The notes under the pieces are model-generated. The model saw only the letters and a program-made list of their open reading frames with translations, searched no databases and was not told where the DNA came from. This document shows positions 9,045-17,097 of a DNA stretch of 39,784 nt, one piece after another (the first letter of the stretch is position 1; the number at the start of each line of letters is the position of its first letter). Origin of the DNA: Rhodobacter sp. Lineage in GTDB: Bacteria; Pseudomonadota; Alphaproteobacteria; Rhodobacterales; Rhodobacteraceae. The stretch is from positions 1-39,784 of the forward strand of contig JAIYDJ010000051.1 in the NCBI GenBank assembly GCA_027487575.1, in the 5' to 3' direction. The translations under genes and the position numbers were made by a program.

Positions 9045-9395
9045 TCAGCCCTCGACCAGAAGCGGAGTGAACCCGCCATAGACCATGCGCTTGCCGTCGA
9101 ACGGCATCTCCATGCCCGGCCCGATCTCTTCGTCAGCCATCATCTTGGCATAGGCGCGGTCGCGGGTTTCCTTGTCGGGCCAGGTCATCCAGGCAAACAC
9201 CACTGTCTCGTCCTCTGCCAGATCGACAGCGCGCCGGAAATCGGTCACTTTGCCCGGCGGCACGTCATCGCCCCAGCCCACCACAAGGCTCAAAGCGCCC
9301 AGATCGCGGAACGAAGGCCACCAGTGCGCCTCGTGGGCGCGATACTCTTCGCGGCGCGTCGATTGAACCGGAATGAGAGATCCGTCGATATACAT
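9045..9395 (-). CDS. DUF1428 (YbaA-like) small protein
   Basis: 116 residues beginning MYIDGSLIPV and containing YRAHEAHWWPSFRDLGAL, VVFAWMTWPDKETRDRAYAKMM and FDGKRMVYGGF, the standard DUF1428 pattern of a dimeric alpha/beta-barrel-like fold. Function in the family is unassigned. GGGAG lies 6 nt before ATG 9395. It is convergent with the TetR gene (9-nt gap), so it belongs to neither the TetR unit nor, clearly, the Lrp gene that lies 105 nt upstream on the same strand. Confidence 0.88.
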   Translation of the reverse strand: MYIDGSLIPVQSTRREEYRAHEAHWWPSFRDLGALSLVVGWGDDVPPGKVTDFRRAVDLAEDETVVFAWMTWPDKETRDRAYAKMMADEEIGPGMEMPFDGKRMVYGGFTPLLVEG

Positions 9396-9500
9396 GCTTT
9401 GCTCCCGTTTGCCAGGAAGGTCAGGCTGGCAAGCGGGAATGATGAAATCAAGGCTGTCGCGCGGCCCATGCGGTTTCCGCGCCGATCCTAGCGCACCCCG

Positions 9501-9932
9501 TCAGACGGCGCGGTCGATCCGGGTCGACAGATGGATCAGGCTTTCGGACGATTTCACACCCGCCAGCGCGCCGATCTGGTCCAGCACCTGATCCAGCACC
9601 TGTGTGCTGGGGGCAGCGATCTGCAGCAGCAGATCGAACCGGCCCGAGGTGGTGAACGCCCGTTCGACCTCGGCAATGGATTTCAACCGGGTCAGGATGG
9701 CAGCCTGCGCGCGTGGCTCTATCGTCAGCAGGACCGAGGCGCGCAGCCGCCCCGCCTTGGCCTCCTCGCCCAGCTTCAGGGTGTAGCCCGCGATGATGCC
9801 GGACGTCTCGAGCCGCTCCAGCCGGGCCTGCAAGGTGCTGCGCGCCACCTTCAGCCGCCGGGCCAGAGTCGCCACCGACATCCGCGCATCGGCCCCCAGC
9901 AGGCCCAGAATCGTTCGGTCGAGGTCATCCAT
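9501..9932 (-). CDS. Lrp/AsnC-family transcriptional regulator
   Basis: 143 residues: an AsnC-type helix-turn-helix at about 1-60 (MDDLDRTILGLLGADARMS, VARSTLQARLERLETSGII) and a RAM effector domain behind it (SVLLTIEPRA, AFTTSGRFDLLLQI). Such proteins bind amino acids and commonly control an adjacent divergent gene and themselves. The divergent neighbour is an ornithine decarboxylase, so ornithine, arginine or lysine is a reasonable effector guess. The 208-nt shared intergenic region is AT-rich next to the regulator's own start, as expected for an Lrp-type site. Confidence 0.92.
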   Translation of the reverse strand: MDDLDRTILGLLGADARMSVATLARRLKVARSTLQARLERLETSGIIAGYTLKLGEEAKAGRLRASVLLTIEPRAQAAILTRLKSIAEVERAFTTSGRFDLLLQIAAPSTQVLDQVLDQIGALAGVKSSESLIHLSTRIDRAV

Positions 9933-10010
9933 GCAATATGCCTTGTCTTTTCGTCATTATAACGAGAAATTCCGACAAATATACAGTTTTGATCGGTGAA
10001 ACTGTCACGC
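9933..10010. promoter_or_regulatory. AT-rich divergent promoter, Lrp regulator / ornithine decarboxylase
   Basis: This stretch is clearly AT-richer than its surroundings. It holds TCGT-CATTATA-ACGA (4-bp symmetric arms) and flanking T- and A-runs, the loose dyad type bound by Lrp/AsnC proteins. Assignment is by position and composition only. Confidence 0.4.
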
Positions 10011-10021
10011 ATACACCCCAT

Positions 10022-10140
10022 CCTGATTGCAGGAAAAGGGCGGCTCATACGCACCTGGCCTGGTTGTAAAACCACGCAGGTGCCCACCGTCCGAGCAACG
10101 GGAAGGGACTTGCGTCTTGTTGGCAGAAAGGATCACGCCG
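10022..10140 (+). ncRNA. Structured 5' leader of the decarboxylase gene, probable speF motif
   Basis: The leader contains a short stem CCTG-ATTG-CAGG (10022-10033) and then a two-tier hairpin at 10051-10083: outer 7-bp arms GCACCTG/CAGGTGC, inner 5-bp arms TGGTT/AACCA, loop GTAA. A small stem CCGT/ACGG follows directly. The ribosome binding site AAAGGA lies 8 nt before ATG 10141. The speF RNA motif is a known alphaproteobacterial cis-element found upstream of ornithine decarboxylase genes, and position and hairpins fit. I could not align to the covariance model, so identity is inferred. Exact ends are uncertain. Confidence 0.6.
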
Positions 10141-11286
10141 ATGGGACTGTCCAAGACAATATGGACCAACCCGACCGAATACCTGCGCAGTCAGCAGCCG
10201 GAAAACCCGGTGCTGTTCTTCTCGCCCGAGGCCGTTCAGGTCGCCGGGCGCCGCTTCATCGACGGCTTTCCGGGCATGGTGACCTATGCGGTCAAATCGA
10301 ACCCGTCCGAGGAAGTGGTGGAAAACCTCGTCGCCGCCGGTCTGCGCGGCTTTGATTGTGCATCGCCATTCGAAATCGACCTGATCCGCCGCCTGGCCCC
10401 CGATGCGGCCGTTCACTATCACAACCCGGTCCGCAGCCGCGCCGAGATCGCGCATGCGGTGGCCCGCAACGTCAAGTCGTGGTCGGTCGATTCGGCCAGC
10501 GAACTGGCCAAGCTGATCGGGATGGTCCCGGTGGACGGCTGCGAGATTTCGGTGCGCTTCAAGCTGCCGGTGTCGGGGGCCGCGTACAATTTCGGGGCCA
10601 AGTTCGGCGCGACGGCGGAAGTGGCGGTCGATCTGCTGCGGACCGTCGCGGCGGCCGGGTTCATCCCCTCGATCACCTTCCATCCGGGTACGCAATGCAC
10701 CGACCCGCAGGCCTGGGCCAGCTACATCGTCGAAGCGGCCGGCATCGCGCGCGCGGCCGGTGTGTCCATCGCCCGCCTGAACGTCGGCGGCGGTTTTCCC
10801 AGCCATCGCCTGAACGGGGTTTCTCCTGACCTCGAGGCGATCTTCGAGACCATCGGCCGCGTGACCGTAGAGGCGTTCGGAGCGGACCGCCCCATGCTGG
10901 TCTGCGAACCGGGCCGCGCCCTGTGCGGCGACGGCTTTGCACTGGCGGCGCGGGTCAAGGCGGTGCGCGACGGCAACCACGTGTTCCTGAACGACGGGCT
11001 TTACGGCGCGATGCTGGAATTCGGCCAGATCGGCGTGATCGACCGCACCACCGTGCTCGACCCCGATGGAAACCGCCGTACCGGCGCGCTGGAAGGGCGG
11101 ATCGTGTTCGGCCCGACCTGCGATTCGGTCGACAGGCTGCCGGGCGACGTGGCGCTGCCCGATGACCTGACCGAAGGCGATTTCGTGGTCTGGCAGGGAA
11201 TGGGGTCCTATTCGACCGTCACCAACAGCCGCTTCAACGGGTTTGGTGACCTGGCTCTGGCGACCGTTCTGTCGCTGAAGCTGTAA
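10141..11286 (+). CDS. Ornithine/lysine-type PLP decarboxylase (fold type III), probable ornithine decarboxylase
   Basis: 381 residues of the eukaryotic-type ODC/DAP decarboxylase family. The PLP lysine is in VTYAVKSNPSEEVV, the glycine-rich phosphate loop is LNVGGGFPS, EPGRALC is the acidic PLP-contact motif, and FGPTCDSVDRL holds the active-site Cys/Asp of the substrate loop. The short length and GPTCDS motif fit ornithine decarboxylase, which makes putrescine, better than LysA. A lysine/ornithine dual enzyme is possible. The structured leader and divergent Lrp regulator both point to polyamine or amino-acid control. ATG 10141 has AAAGGA at 8 nt. Confidence 0.9.
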   Translation: MGLSKTIWTNPTEYLRSQQPENPVLFFSPEAVQVAGRRFIDGFPGMVTYAVKSNPSEEVVENLVAAGLRGFDCASPFEIDLIRRLAPDAAVHYHNPVRSRAEIAHAVARNVKSWSVDSASELAKLIGMVPVDGCEISVRFKLPVSGAAYNFGAKFGATAEVAVDLLRTVAAAGFIPSITFHPGTQCTDPQAWASYIVEAAGIARAAGVSIARLNVGGGFPSHRLNGVSPDLEAIFETIGRVTVEAFGADRPMLVCEPGRALCGDGFALAARVKAVRDGNHVFLNDGLYGAMLEFGQIGVIDRTTVLDPDGNRRTGALEGRIVFGPTCDSVDRLPGDVALPDDLTEGDFVVWQGMGSYSTVTNSRFNGFGDLALATVLSLKL

Positions 11287-11373
11287 CGACGAATTAAATC
11301 CACCGGAAAGGCCATTCGCGGTATGCTGCGCGGATGGCCCGTTCAAGTCGGGCCGCCCTTGGAGGGGGACGCG

Positions 11374-12450
11374 TTGCCGACCGTGCAGGACCGCCTGAAC
11401 CGCTTCTGGAATGGCCGTGCCGAGGTGCAATCCGACGTCGCCGTCACTCCGCGACCGGGACGGGTGCGGGGAGTCGTCGATCATGTGATCATCCTGGACG
11501 GCACGATGTCATCGCTGGAACCGGGCCGCGAGACGAACGCCGGACTGATCTTTCGCCTGCTGACCGAGGCCGGGCAATCCGCGCAGCGGACTGTCTATTA
11601 CGAACAGGGCCTGCAGTGGGAAGGCTGGCGCCGCGTGGTCAACGTGGCGCAGGGCAAGGGGCTCAGCCGCCAGATCCGCCGCGCCTATGGCTGGCTTGCC
11701 AGCCATTACCGCCCCGGCGACCGGATCTTCCTGTTCGGCTATTCGCGCGGGGCCTACGGGGTGCGCAGTCTGGCGGGCGTGATCGATCAGGTCGGACTTG
11801 TGAAGCGGGAACATGCGACAGAACGGGGCGTGTTGCTCGCGTGGCGCCACTACAGGACAAATCCCGGCAGCACGGCCGCGCGGGCCTTTCAGCGCCGGTT
11901 CTGCCATCAGGATGCGCCGATCGAGATGGTCGGCGTGTTCGACACGGTCAAGGCGCTTGGCCTGCGGCTGCCGATCCTGTGGATGCTGACCGACAAGCGC
12001 AACGCCTTTCACAACCCGCATCTTGGCACCGGCGTGCGCCACGGCTTCCACGCGCTGGCGCGCGACGAAACACGGGCGGTCTATCAGCCGGTGCTGTGGC
12101 AAAGCCCGAAGAACTGGCCGGGCAACGTCGAACAGGTGTGGTTCCGTGGCGCGCACGGCGACATCGGCGGGCAGTTGGGCAACAGCCAAAGATCGCGGCC
12201 GCTGTCGAACATTCCGCTGGTCTGGATGCTGGACCGCGCCGAAACCTTGGGGCTGCACCTGCCGGATGGCTGGCGTGACCGGTTTCCCTGCGACCCGAAG
12301 GCCCCGGCCGTCGGCACCTGGCGCGGGTTCGGCCTTTGGTTTCTGTACCGCCGCCGCAGGACCATCGGCACCGATCCGTCCGAACGGCTTCACTCTTCCG
12401 TGCCTTCCGATCCGCCGCGCTGGCAGTTTGCCTTGCCCGCGCGGCGCTGA
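11374..12450 (+). CDS. DUF2235-type alpha/beta hydrolase
   Basis: About 358 residues. HVIILDGTMSSLEPG, then FLFGYSRGAYGVRSLAG (nucleophile Ser in a G-x-S-x-G elbow), MVGVFDTVKALG (probable Asp) and RGAHGDIGGQ (probable His) form the triad order of DUF2235 proteins, a family that includes type VI secretion phospholipases of the Tle1 kind. No secretion genes or toxin-immunity pair are visible, so a cytoplasmic hydrolase of unknown substrate is the safer call. Start: TTG 11374 follows GGAGGG (11361-11366) at 7 nt; ATG 11323 in the same frame is possible with a weaker GGAAAGG. It lies between two putrescine-forming genes. Confidence 0.82.
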   Translation: MPTVQDRLNRFWNGRAEVQSDVAVTPRPGRVRGVVDHVIILDGTMSSLEPGRETNAGLIFRLLTEAGQSAQRTVYYEQGLQWEGWRRVVNVAQGKGLSRQIRRAYGWLASHYRPGDRIFLFGYSRGAYGVRSLAGVIDQVGLVKREHATERGVLLAWRHYRTNPGSTAARAFQRRFCHQDAPIEMVGVFDTVKALGLRLPILWMLTDKRNAFHNPHLGTGVRHGFHALARDETRAVYQPVLWQSPKNWPGNVEQVWFRGAHGDIGGQLGNSQRSRPLSNIPLVWMLDRAETLGLHLPDGWRDRFPCDPKAPAVGTWRGFGLWFLYRRRRTIGTDPSERLHSSVPSDPPRWQFALPARR

Positions 12451-12462
12451 TCCCCCTTTCTT

Positions 12463-12517
12463 CATTTTCCGTCCTGAAATATCCCACAGGGGGTCCGGGG
12501 GACGTGAAGTCCCCCGG
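12463..12517 (+). terminator. Repeated AT-rich motif plus GC hairpin after the DUF2235 gene
   Basis: Thirteen nt after the stop comes CATTTTCCGTCCTGAAATA (12463-12481), then a 9-bp perfect stem CCGGGGGAC/GTCCCCCGG (12495-12503 with 12509-12517) with loop GTGAA. Same arrangement as after valS, trpE and fabI. No T-run follows the stem. It suggests that aguB has its own promoter or relies on readthrough. Confidence 0.65.
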
Positions 12518-12540
12518 CTGTTCCGCAAAAGGACCGCATC

Positions 12541-13413
12541 ATGCGTATGATCACCCTCGCCGCGACCCAGTTCGCCTGCACCTGGGACCTGCCTTCAAAT
12601 GCCGACCGGGCCGAGGCCGTGGTGCGCCAGGCGGCAGCCCGCGGCGCGCAGGTCGTTCTGGTGCAGGAGCTGTTCGCGACGCCCTATTTCTGCATCACCC
12701 AGCGCCCCGAGCATTTCGACCTGGCGCAGCCCGTCGAAGGTCACCCGCTGATCGCCCGGTTTTCCGCCCTGGCGCGCGAGTTGGGGGTGGTGCTGCCCTG
12801 TTCGTACTTCGAACGCGCCGGGCAGGCGTTCTTCAACTCGGTGGCGATGATCGATGCGGACGGGCGCGTTCTGGGGACCTATCGAAAGACGCACATTCCG
12901 CAGGGGCCGGGGTACGAAGAGAAGTTCTACTTCTCGCCCGGCGATACGGGGTATCGGGTCTGGGACACCGCGCATGGCCGGATCGGCGTCGGCATCTGCT
13001 GGGATCAGTGGTTTCCCGAGGCGGCACGTGCCATGGCCCTGCAGGGCGCCGAGATGCTGTTGTATCCGACGGCGATCGGTTCGGAACCCGACCAACCCGA
13101 TTTCGACAGTCAGCGCCATTGGGAGATGGCGATGCGGGGCCATGCGGCGGCGAACATCCTGCCCCTCGTCGCCTCGAACCGGATCGGGGTCGAGACGGCC
13201 CCCGAAGGCCGGGAATTGACGTTCTACGGGTCGAGTTTCATCGCAGGACCGGATGGCAGCATTCTGGCGCAGGCTGACAGGGTGACCGAAGGCGCCATCA
13301 CGGCAACGGTCGATCTGGATGCGGTGGCCCGGCTGCGGGCCACCTGGGGGTTGTTTCGGGACCGCCGGCCGGAAACCTACCGGGTGTTGGCAACGCTCGA
13401 CGGGCGCGGCTGA
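12541..13413 (+). CDS. aguB: N-carbamoylputrescine amidase
   Basis: 290 residues of the nitrilase superfamily. The catalytic triad is readable: E43 in [11 protein letters not shown]116 in [11 protein letters not shown]153 in [11 protein letters not shown]. The PYFCITQ and DQWFPEAAR segments are characteristic of the AguB branch, which hydrolyses N-carbamoylputrescine to putrescine, CO2 and ammonia. With ornithine decarboxylase nearby, two putrescine-forming enzymes lie within 3 kb; agmatine deiminase (aguA) is not in the window. AAAGGA is 8 nt before ATG 12541. The last 37 nt overlap, in antisense, the 3' end of the alternative oxidase gene. Confidence 0.93.
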   Translation: MRMITLAATQFACTWDLPSNADRAEAVVRQAAARGAQVVLVQELFATPYFCITQRPEHFDLAQPVEGHPLIARFSALARELGVVLPCSYFERAGQAFFNSVAMIDADGRVLGTYRKTHIPQGPGYEEKFYFSPGDTGYRVWDTAHGRIGVGICWDQWFPEAARAMALQGAEMLLYPTAIGSEPDQPDFDSQRHWEMAMRGHAAANILPLVASNRIGVETAPEGRELTFYGSSFIAGPDGSILAQADRVTEGAITATVDLDAVARLRATWGLFRDRRPETYRVLATLDGRG

Positions 13414-14063
13414 ACGGCGGGTGACGGTCTGGTATGGCCGCTGGTCAGATCGTTGGCCATCTCGTGGTTGCGATCGCGGTGTCCGGCTTCGTCGGCGCGG
13501 ATAACCAGCACCACATCGCGCAACCGGGCGTCCGCAGGCAGGTTCCAGTATTTCTGGGCCAGTTCCGGGGCCGGCAGGTTTTCAACCCGCCCGGCGTCGA
13601 TTTCGGCAAGGTACTGGGTATAGCTGATCACCGCCTCTTCCTCGAGATAACCGACGATGCGGTGCGCGACGCGGGGCGCGAACAGATACAGAAAGAAGTA
13701 GGCATTGTAGAAGATCGCCTGCCCCAGCATGATGATCGCGCGTTCCAGCCGGGATGGCTGGGCGATCTCGATGAAGGTCATTAGGTGCATCCGCTCGTTC
13801 TCGGCTTCGTCCAGCAGTTCGCGGATCCAGCCCTGATCATCGCGGATGTGGCGCAGCGCCTTGAGGTGCTGCAGCAATCCCCCGACCATGCCCGGCACCG
13901 CCGCCACGGTTTCAAGCACCACGGCGCGATGGCCATAGCGTTTCGAGAAAAACCCGTCGGCAAAGATGCGCATGAAGCGCACGGTCCGGTGCGCGATCTT
14001 GTCGGTCAGCGTGCGCGGAATGTGGTGGGCGGTCAGGTCAACGTCGGTCTGGCCTTGGGTCAT
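13377..14063 (-). CDS. Alternative oxidase (ubiquinol oxidase, di-iron)
   Basis: 228 residues from the second of two adjacent ATGs (14063; AGAGG is 5 nt away, only 2 nt from the ATG at 14066). Di-iron ligands are in the expected order: LET (about E51), NERMH (E90, H93), LEEEAV (about E142), RADEAGHRD (E192, H195). Two hydrophobic segments ([15 protein letters not shown] and the run around YFFLYLF) dip into the membrane. The enzyme passes electrons from ubiquinol to oxygen without proton pumping and resists cyanide and nitric oxide. It lies downstream of citrate synthase on the same strand, separated by hairpins, so separate transcription is likely. The C-terminal tail lies antisense to aguB. 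Confidence 0.93.
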   Translation of the reverse strand: MTQGQTDVDLTAHHIPRTLTDKIAHRTVRFMRIFADGFFSKRYGHRAVVLETVAAVPGMVGGLLQHLKALRHIRDDQGWIRELLDEAENERMHLMTFIEIAQPSRLERAIIMLGQAIFYNAYFFLYLFAPRVAHRIVGYLEEEAVISYTQYLAEIDAGRVENLPAPELAQKYWNLPADARLRDVVLVIRADEAGHRDRNHEMANDLTSGHTRPSPAVQPRPSSVANTR

Positions 14064-14128
14064 CATAGCCTCTGTCAGTCTGTTACCATCCAGATATAGG
14101 CACCGAAGCCAGCATTGCGCCCCGTCTC

Positions 14129-14203
14129 GCTGCGGCATCGCATCGCAGCATGGATTCACCCGGAACCGGGTGCGGATCGGCGCGGGTCCCGACTGCCCGC
14201 GCC
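14129..14203 (-). terminator. Three tandem hairpins between gltA and alternative oxidase
   Basis: Three perfect inverted repeats within 75 nt: GCTGCG/CGCAGC (14129-14149), CACCCGG-AA-CCGGGTG (14157-14172) and GGCGCGGG/CCCGCGCC (14179-14186 with 14196-14203). The last is 10 nt past the gltA stop, a terminator position. None has a T-run. Confidence 0.5.
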
Positions 14204-14213
14204 GGACCTCGGA

Positions 14214-15509
14214 TCAGCGTTGCGTCACCCCGACGTAGGACCGGCGTGGTTCGCCGATGTAAAGCTGACGCGGGCGGCCGATCTTCTGGTTCTTTTCGGC
14301 AATCATCTCTTTCCACTGCGAAATCCAGCCGACCGTGCGCGACAGCGCGAAGATCGGGGTGAACATCGCGGTGGGGAAGCCCATCGCCTCGAGAATGATG
14401 CCCGAGTAGAAATCGACGTTGGGATAAAGCTTCTTCGAGATGAAATAGTCATCTTCCAGTGCGACCCGCTCCAACTCCTTGGCGACTTGCAACAGCGGGT
14501 TGTCGTGCACACCCAGAAGGTCCAGCACCTCGTCGCAGGACTGCTTCATCACCGTCGCGCGTGGATCGAAGTTCTTGTAGACCCGGTGGCCGAAGCCCAT
14601 CAGCTTGATGCCCGAGGTCTTGTCCTTGGCCTGCTTGATGAAGTTTGGAATGCGGTCCACCGTGCCGATCTCGCGGAGCTGTTCCAAAGCGGCCTGGTTC
14701 GCGCCGCCATGCGCGGGCCCCCACAGACAGGCGATGCCGGCCGCGATGCAGGCAAAGGGGTTCGCCCCCGACGACCCGGCAAGGCGCACCGTGCTGGTCG
14801 AGGCGTTCTGTTCGTGGTCGGCGTGCAGCATCATGATGCGGTCCATCGCCTTGGCGAGAACCGGATTGACCACGTATTCCTCGGCCGGAACCGAAAAGCA
14901 CATGTGCAGGAAGTTGGCCGAATAGCTGAGGCTGTTCTTCGGATACACGAAGGGCTGCCCCACCGAATACTTGAAGGCCATCGCGGCGATCGTCGGCAGT
15001 TTGGCGATCATGCGGATTGCAGCAACCTCGCGCTGCCACGGATCGGTGATGTCGGTGCTGTCGTGATAGAAGGCGGCCATCGCGCCGACCACGCCCACCA
15101 TCGTGGCCATCGGATGCGCGTCGCGGCGGAAGCCGCGGAAGAAGTAGTGCATCTGTTCATGCACCATGGTGTGCCGCGTCACGCGGTATTCGAAATCGGC
15201 AAGCTGCGCGGCCGTCGGCAGTTCCGCGTAAAGAAGCAGGTAGCAGACTTCAAGGAAAGACGATTGTTCGGCCAGTTCCTCGATCGGGTAGCCGCGGTAC
15301 AGCAGTTCGCCCTTGTCGCCGTCGATATAGGTGATCGCGCTTTCGCAAGCAGCAGTCGAGGTGAATCCGGGGTCGAAGGTGAACACATCGGCGTCGGTGT
15401 ATAGTTTGCGGATGTCGAGGACATCCGGCCCGATGGTCGGTGAATGGACCGGCAGATCATAGGTCTTGCCATCCAGCGTCAGGGTTGCGGATCTGGTCGA
15501 GTTAGGCAT
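14214..15509 (-). CDS. gltA: Citrate synthase
   Basis: 431 residues, full length for the hexameric type found in Gram-negative bacteria. Catalytic residues lie in [10 protein letters not shown] (His), [14 protein letters not shown] (His) and PNVDFYSGI (Asp). It condenses oxaloacetate and acetyl-CoA at the entry of the TCA cycle. gltX ends 99 nt upstream of it on the same strand; that gap has short GC-rich repeats but no clear terminator, so partial co-transcription is possible. Confidence 0.98.
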   Translation of the reverse strand: MPNSTRSATLTLDGKTYDLPVHSPTIGPDVLDIRKLYTDADVFTFDPGFTSTAACESAITYIDGDKGELLYRGYPIEELAEQSSFLEVCYLLLYAELPTAAQLADFEYRVTRHTMVHEQMHYFFRGFRRDAHPMATMVGVVGAMAAFYHDSTDITDPWQREVAAIRMIAKLPTIAAMAFKYSVGQPFVYPKNSLSYSANFLHMCFSVPAEEYVVNPVLAKAMDRIMMLHADHEQNASTSTVRLAGSSGANPFACIAAGIACLWGPAHGGANQAALEQLREIGTVDRIPNFIKQAKDKTSGIKLMGFGHRVYKNFDPRATVMKQSCDEVLDLLGVHDNPLLQVAKELERVALEDDYFISKKLYPNVDFYSGIILEAMGFPTAMFTPIFALSRTVGWISQWKEMIAEKNQKIGRPRQLYIGEPRRSYVGVTQR

Positions 15510-15608
15510 CTTTCATCCCCCAAAGGTGCCCGCGATACCGGTTTGCCGGGTCGGGGCCGTGTCACGTTCGCATCGCCCCGAGGGGCCAGAACCGGGGGGC
15601 GGCAGCGG

Positions 15609-17006
15609 TCAGGCCGCATCCTCCAGCCGTAAGATCGTCTCGTCGCGGCCCAGCACCAGCATCATGTCATACACCGATGGCGTCGCGGTCCGTCCCGCAA
15701 GCGCGGCCCGCAGGGGTGCTGCCAGTTTGCCGAAACCTATCCCGTGCGCTGCAGACTCGGCGGTCAGAATGGCTTCCAGATCCGCTTTCGTCCAGTAAGC
15801 ATTTTGCAACTGCGGCGTCAACGATTTCAGTATACCACGGGATACTGCATCAAGCGCCTTTGCGGAGTCCGCGTCCGGAACAACAGGGCGCGAAGCCAGC
15901 ATAAACTGTGCCTTGTCAAGAAGTTCCGGGAATGTTTTCGCGCGGTCTTTTACGCAGTAAACACCCCTCAGAAACAGCGCCTCTTGTGCGCCGGTCAGCG
16001 GATCGCGCTGCGACACAGCAAGGAAAGCCTGCAGTTCCTGCAGCAGCGCAGCATCGTCCGCCATTCCCATGTGATGCCCGCAGGTGTTCTCCAGCTTCTT
16101 GAAATCAAGTCTCGCCGGGGCGCGGCCGATGCCCGTCAGGTCGAACATCTGCAGGGCCTGGTCCGTGGTGAAGATTTCGGAATCCAGATGCGCCCAGCCA
16201 AGCCGGGTCAGATAGTTGCGCATCCCCGCCGCCGGGTAGCCCATCCTCTGATACTCTTCCACGCCGACCGCGCCGTGCCGCTTGGACAGTTTCTTTCCGT
16301 CCGACCCGTGGATCAGCGGAATGTGCGCCCAGACCGGAATTGCCCAGCCCATGGCGTCATAGATCATCTGCTGGCGACCCGCGTTGTTCAGATGGTCATC
16401 CCCCCGGATCACATGCGTGACGCCCATGTCATGGTCATCGACGACCACCGCCAGCATGTAGGTCGGTGTGCCATCCGAGCGTAAACAAATCATGTCGTCC
16501 AGCGTGTCATTGCGCACGGTAACGGTGCCCTGCACTTCGTCCCGGATCAGGGTTTCGCCCGTCTGCGGCGCTTTCATCCGGATCACGTAAGGCGCGCCGT
16601 CCGGGTGGGTGGCCGGATCGGCGTCGCGCCAGGGGCTGCGGAACACGGCGTAGCTGTCGGTCGACGCGGCGCGGAAGGCTGCGATTTCCTCTTGCGTGCT
16701 GAAGCACTTGTAGGCGGACCCCCGCGCAAGCATTTCGTGCGCCACCTCGGCGTGGCGATCCTTGCGGTCGAACTGGCTGACCACCTCGCCATCCCAATCG
16801 AGCCCGAGCCAGGTCAGCCCGCGCAGGATTGCCGCCGTGGCTTCCGGAGTCGACCGTTCGCGGTCGGTGTCCTCGATCCGCAGCAGGAACTTGCCGCCGC
16901 GCCCGCGCGCATAAAGCCAGTTGAACAGCGCCGTGCGTCCGCCGCCGATGTGCAGATAGCCAGTGGGCGAGGGCGCGAAACGGGTAACAACCGAAGAAGA
17001 GGCCAT
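15609..17006 (-). CDS. gltX: Glutamyl-tRNA synthetase
   Basis: 465 residues. The class I signatures are [20 protein letters not shown] near the N-terminus and [12 protein letters not shown] in mid-protein. It charges tRNA(Glu); in a GatCAB organism a GluRS may also charge tRNA(Gln), which ties it functionally to gatB in this window. Two stretches in the C-terminal anticodon-binding half (15781-15840 and 15901-15960) fall to roughly 45-50% GC by hand count, but the protein aligns normally there and no insertion is seen. Many Rhodobacteraceae carry two gltX genes; which one this is cannot be told here. Confidence 0.96.
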   Translation of the reverse strand: MASSSVVTRFAPSPTGYLHIGGGRTALFNWLYARGRGGKFLLRIEDTDRERSTPEATAAILRGLTWLGLDWDGEVVSQFDRKDRHAEVAHEMLARGSAYKCFSTQEEIAAFRAASTDSYAVFRSPWRDADPATHPDGAPYVIRMKAPQTGETLIRDEVQGTVTVRNDTLDDMICLRSDGTPTYMLAVVVDDHDMGVTHVIRGDDHLNNAGRQQMIYDAMGWAIPVWAHIPLIHGSDGKKLSKRHGAVGVEEYQRMGYPAAGMRNYLTRLGWAHLDSEIFTTDQALQMFDLTGIGRAPARLDFKKLENTCGHHMGMADDAALLQELQAFLAVSQRDPLTGAQEALFLRGVYCVKDRAKTFPELLDKAQFMLASRPVVPDADSAKALDAVSRGILKSLTPQLQNAYWTKADLEAILTAESAAHGIGFGKLAAPLRAALAGRTATPSVYDMMLVLGRDETILRLEDAA

Positions 17007-17097
17007 GAAACGGTTAACCTTCTGGAAACCAAGAGCGGGCTAGGGTTTGGCGCAGCAATAGGCATTTGCGGCGGGCAAGACAAGGTGGGGGGCTTGG

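Noticed and set aside
15781-16110. Lower-GC patch in gltX as a second recombination mosaic
   Set aside because: Hand counts alternate between about 45% and 65% per 60 nt with no insertion in the protein; too weak to claim transfer.
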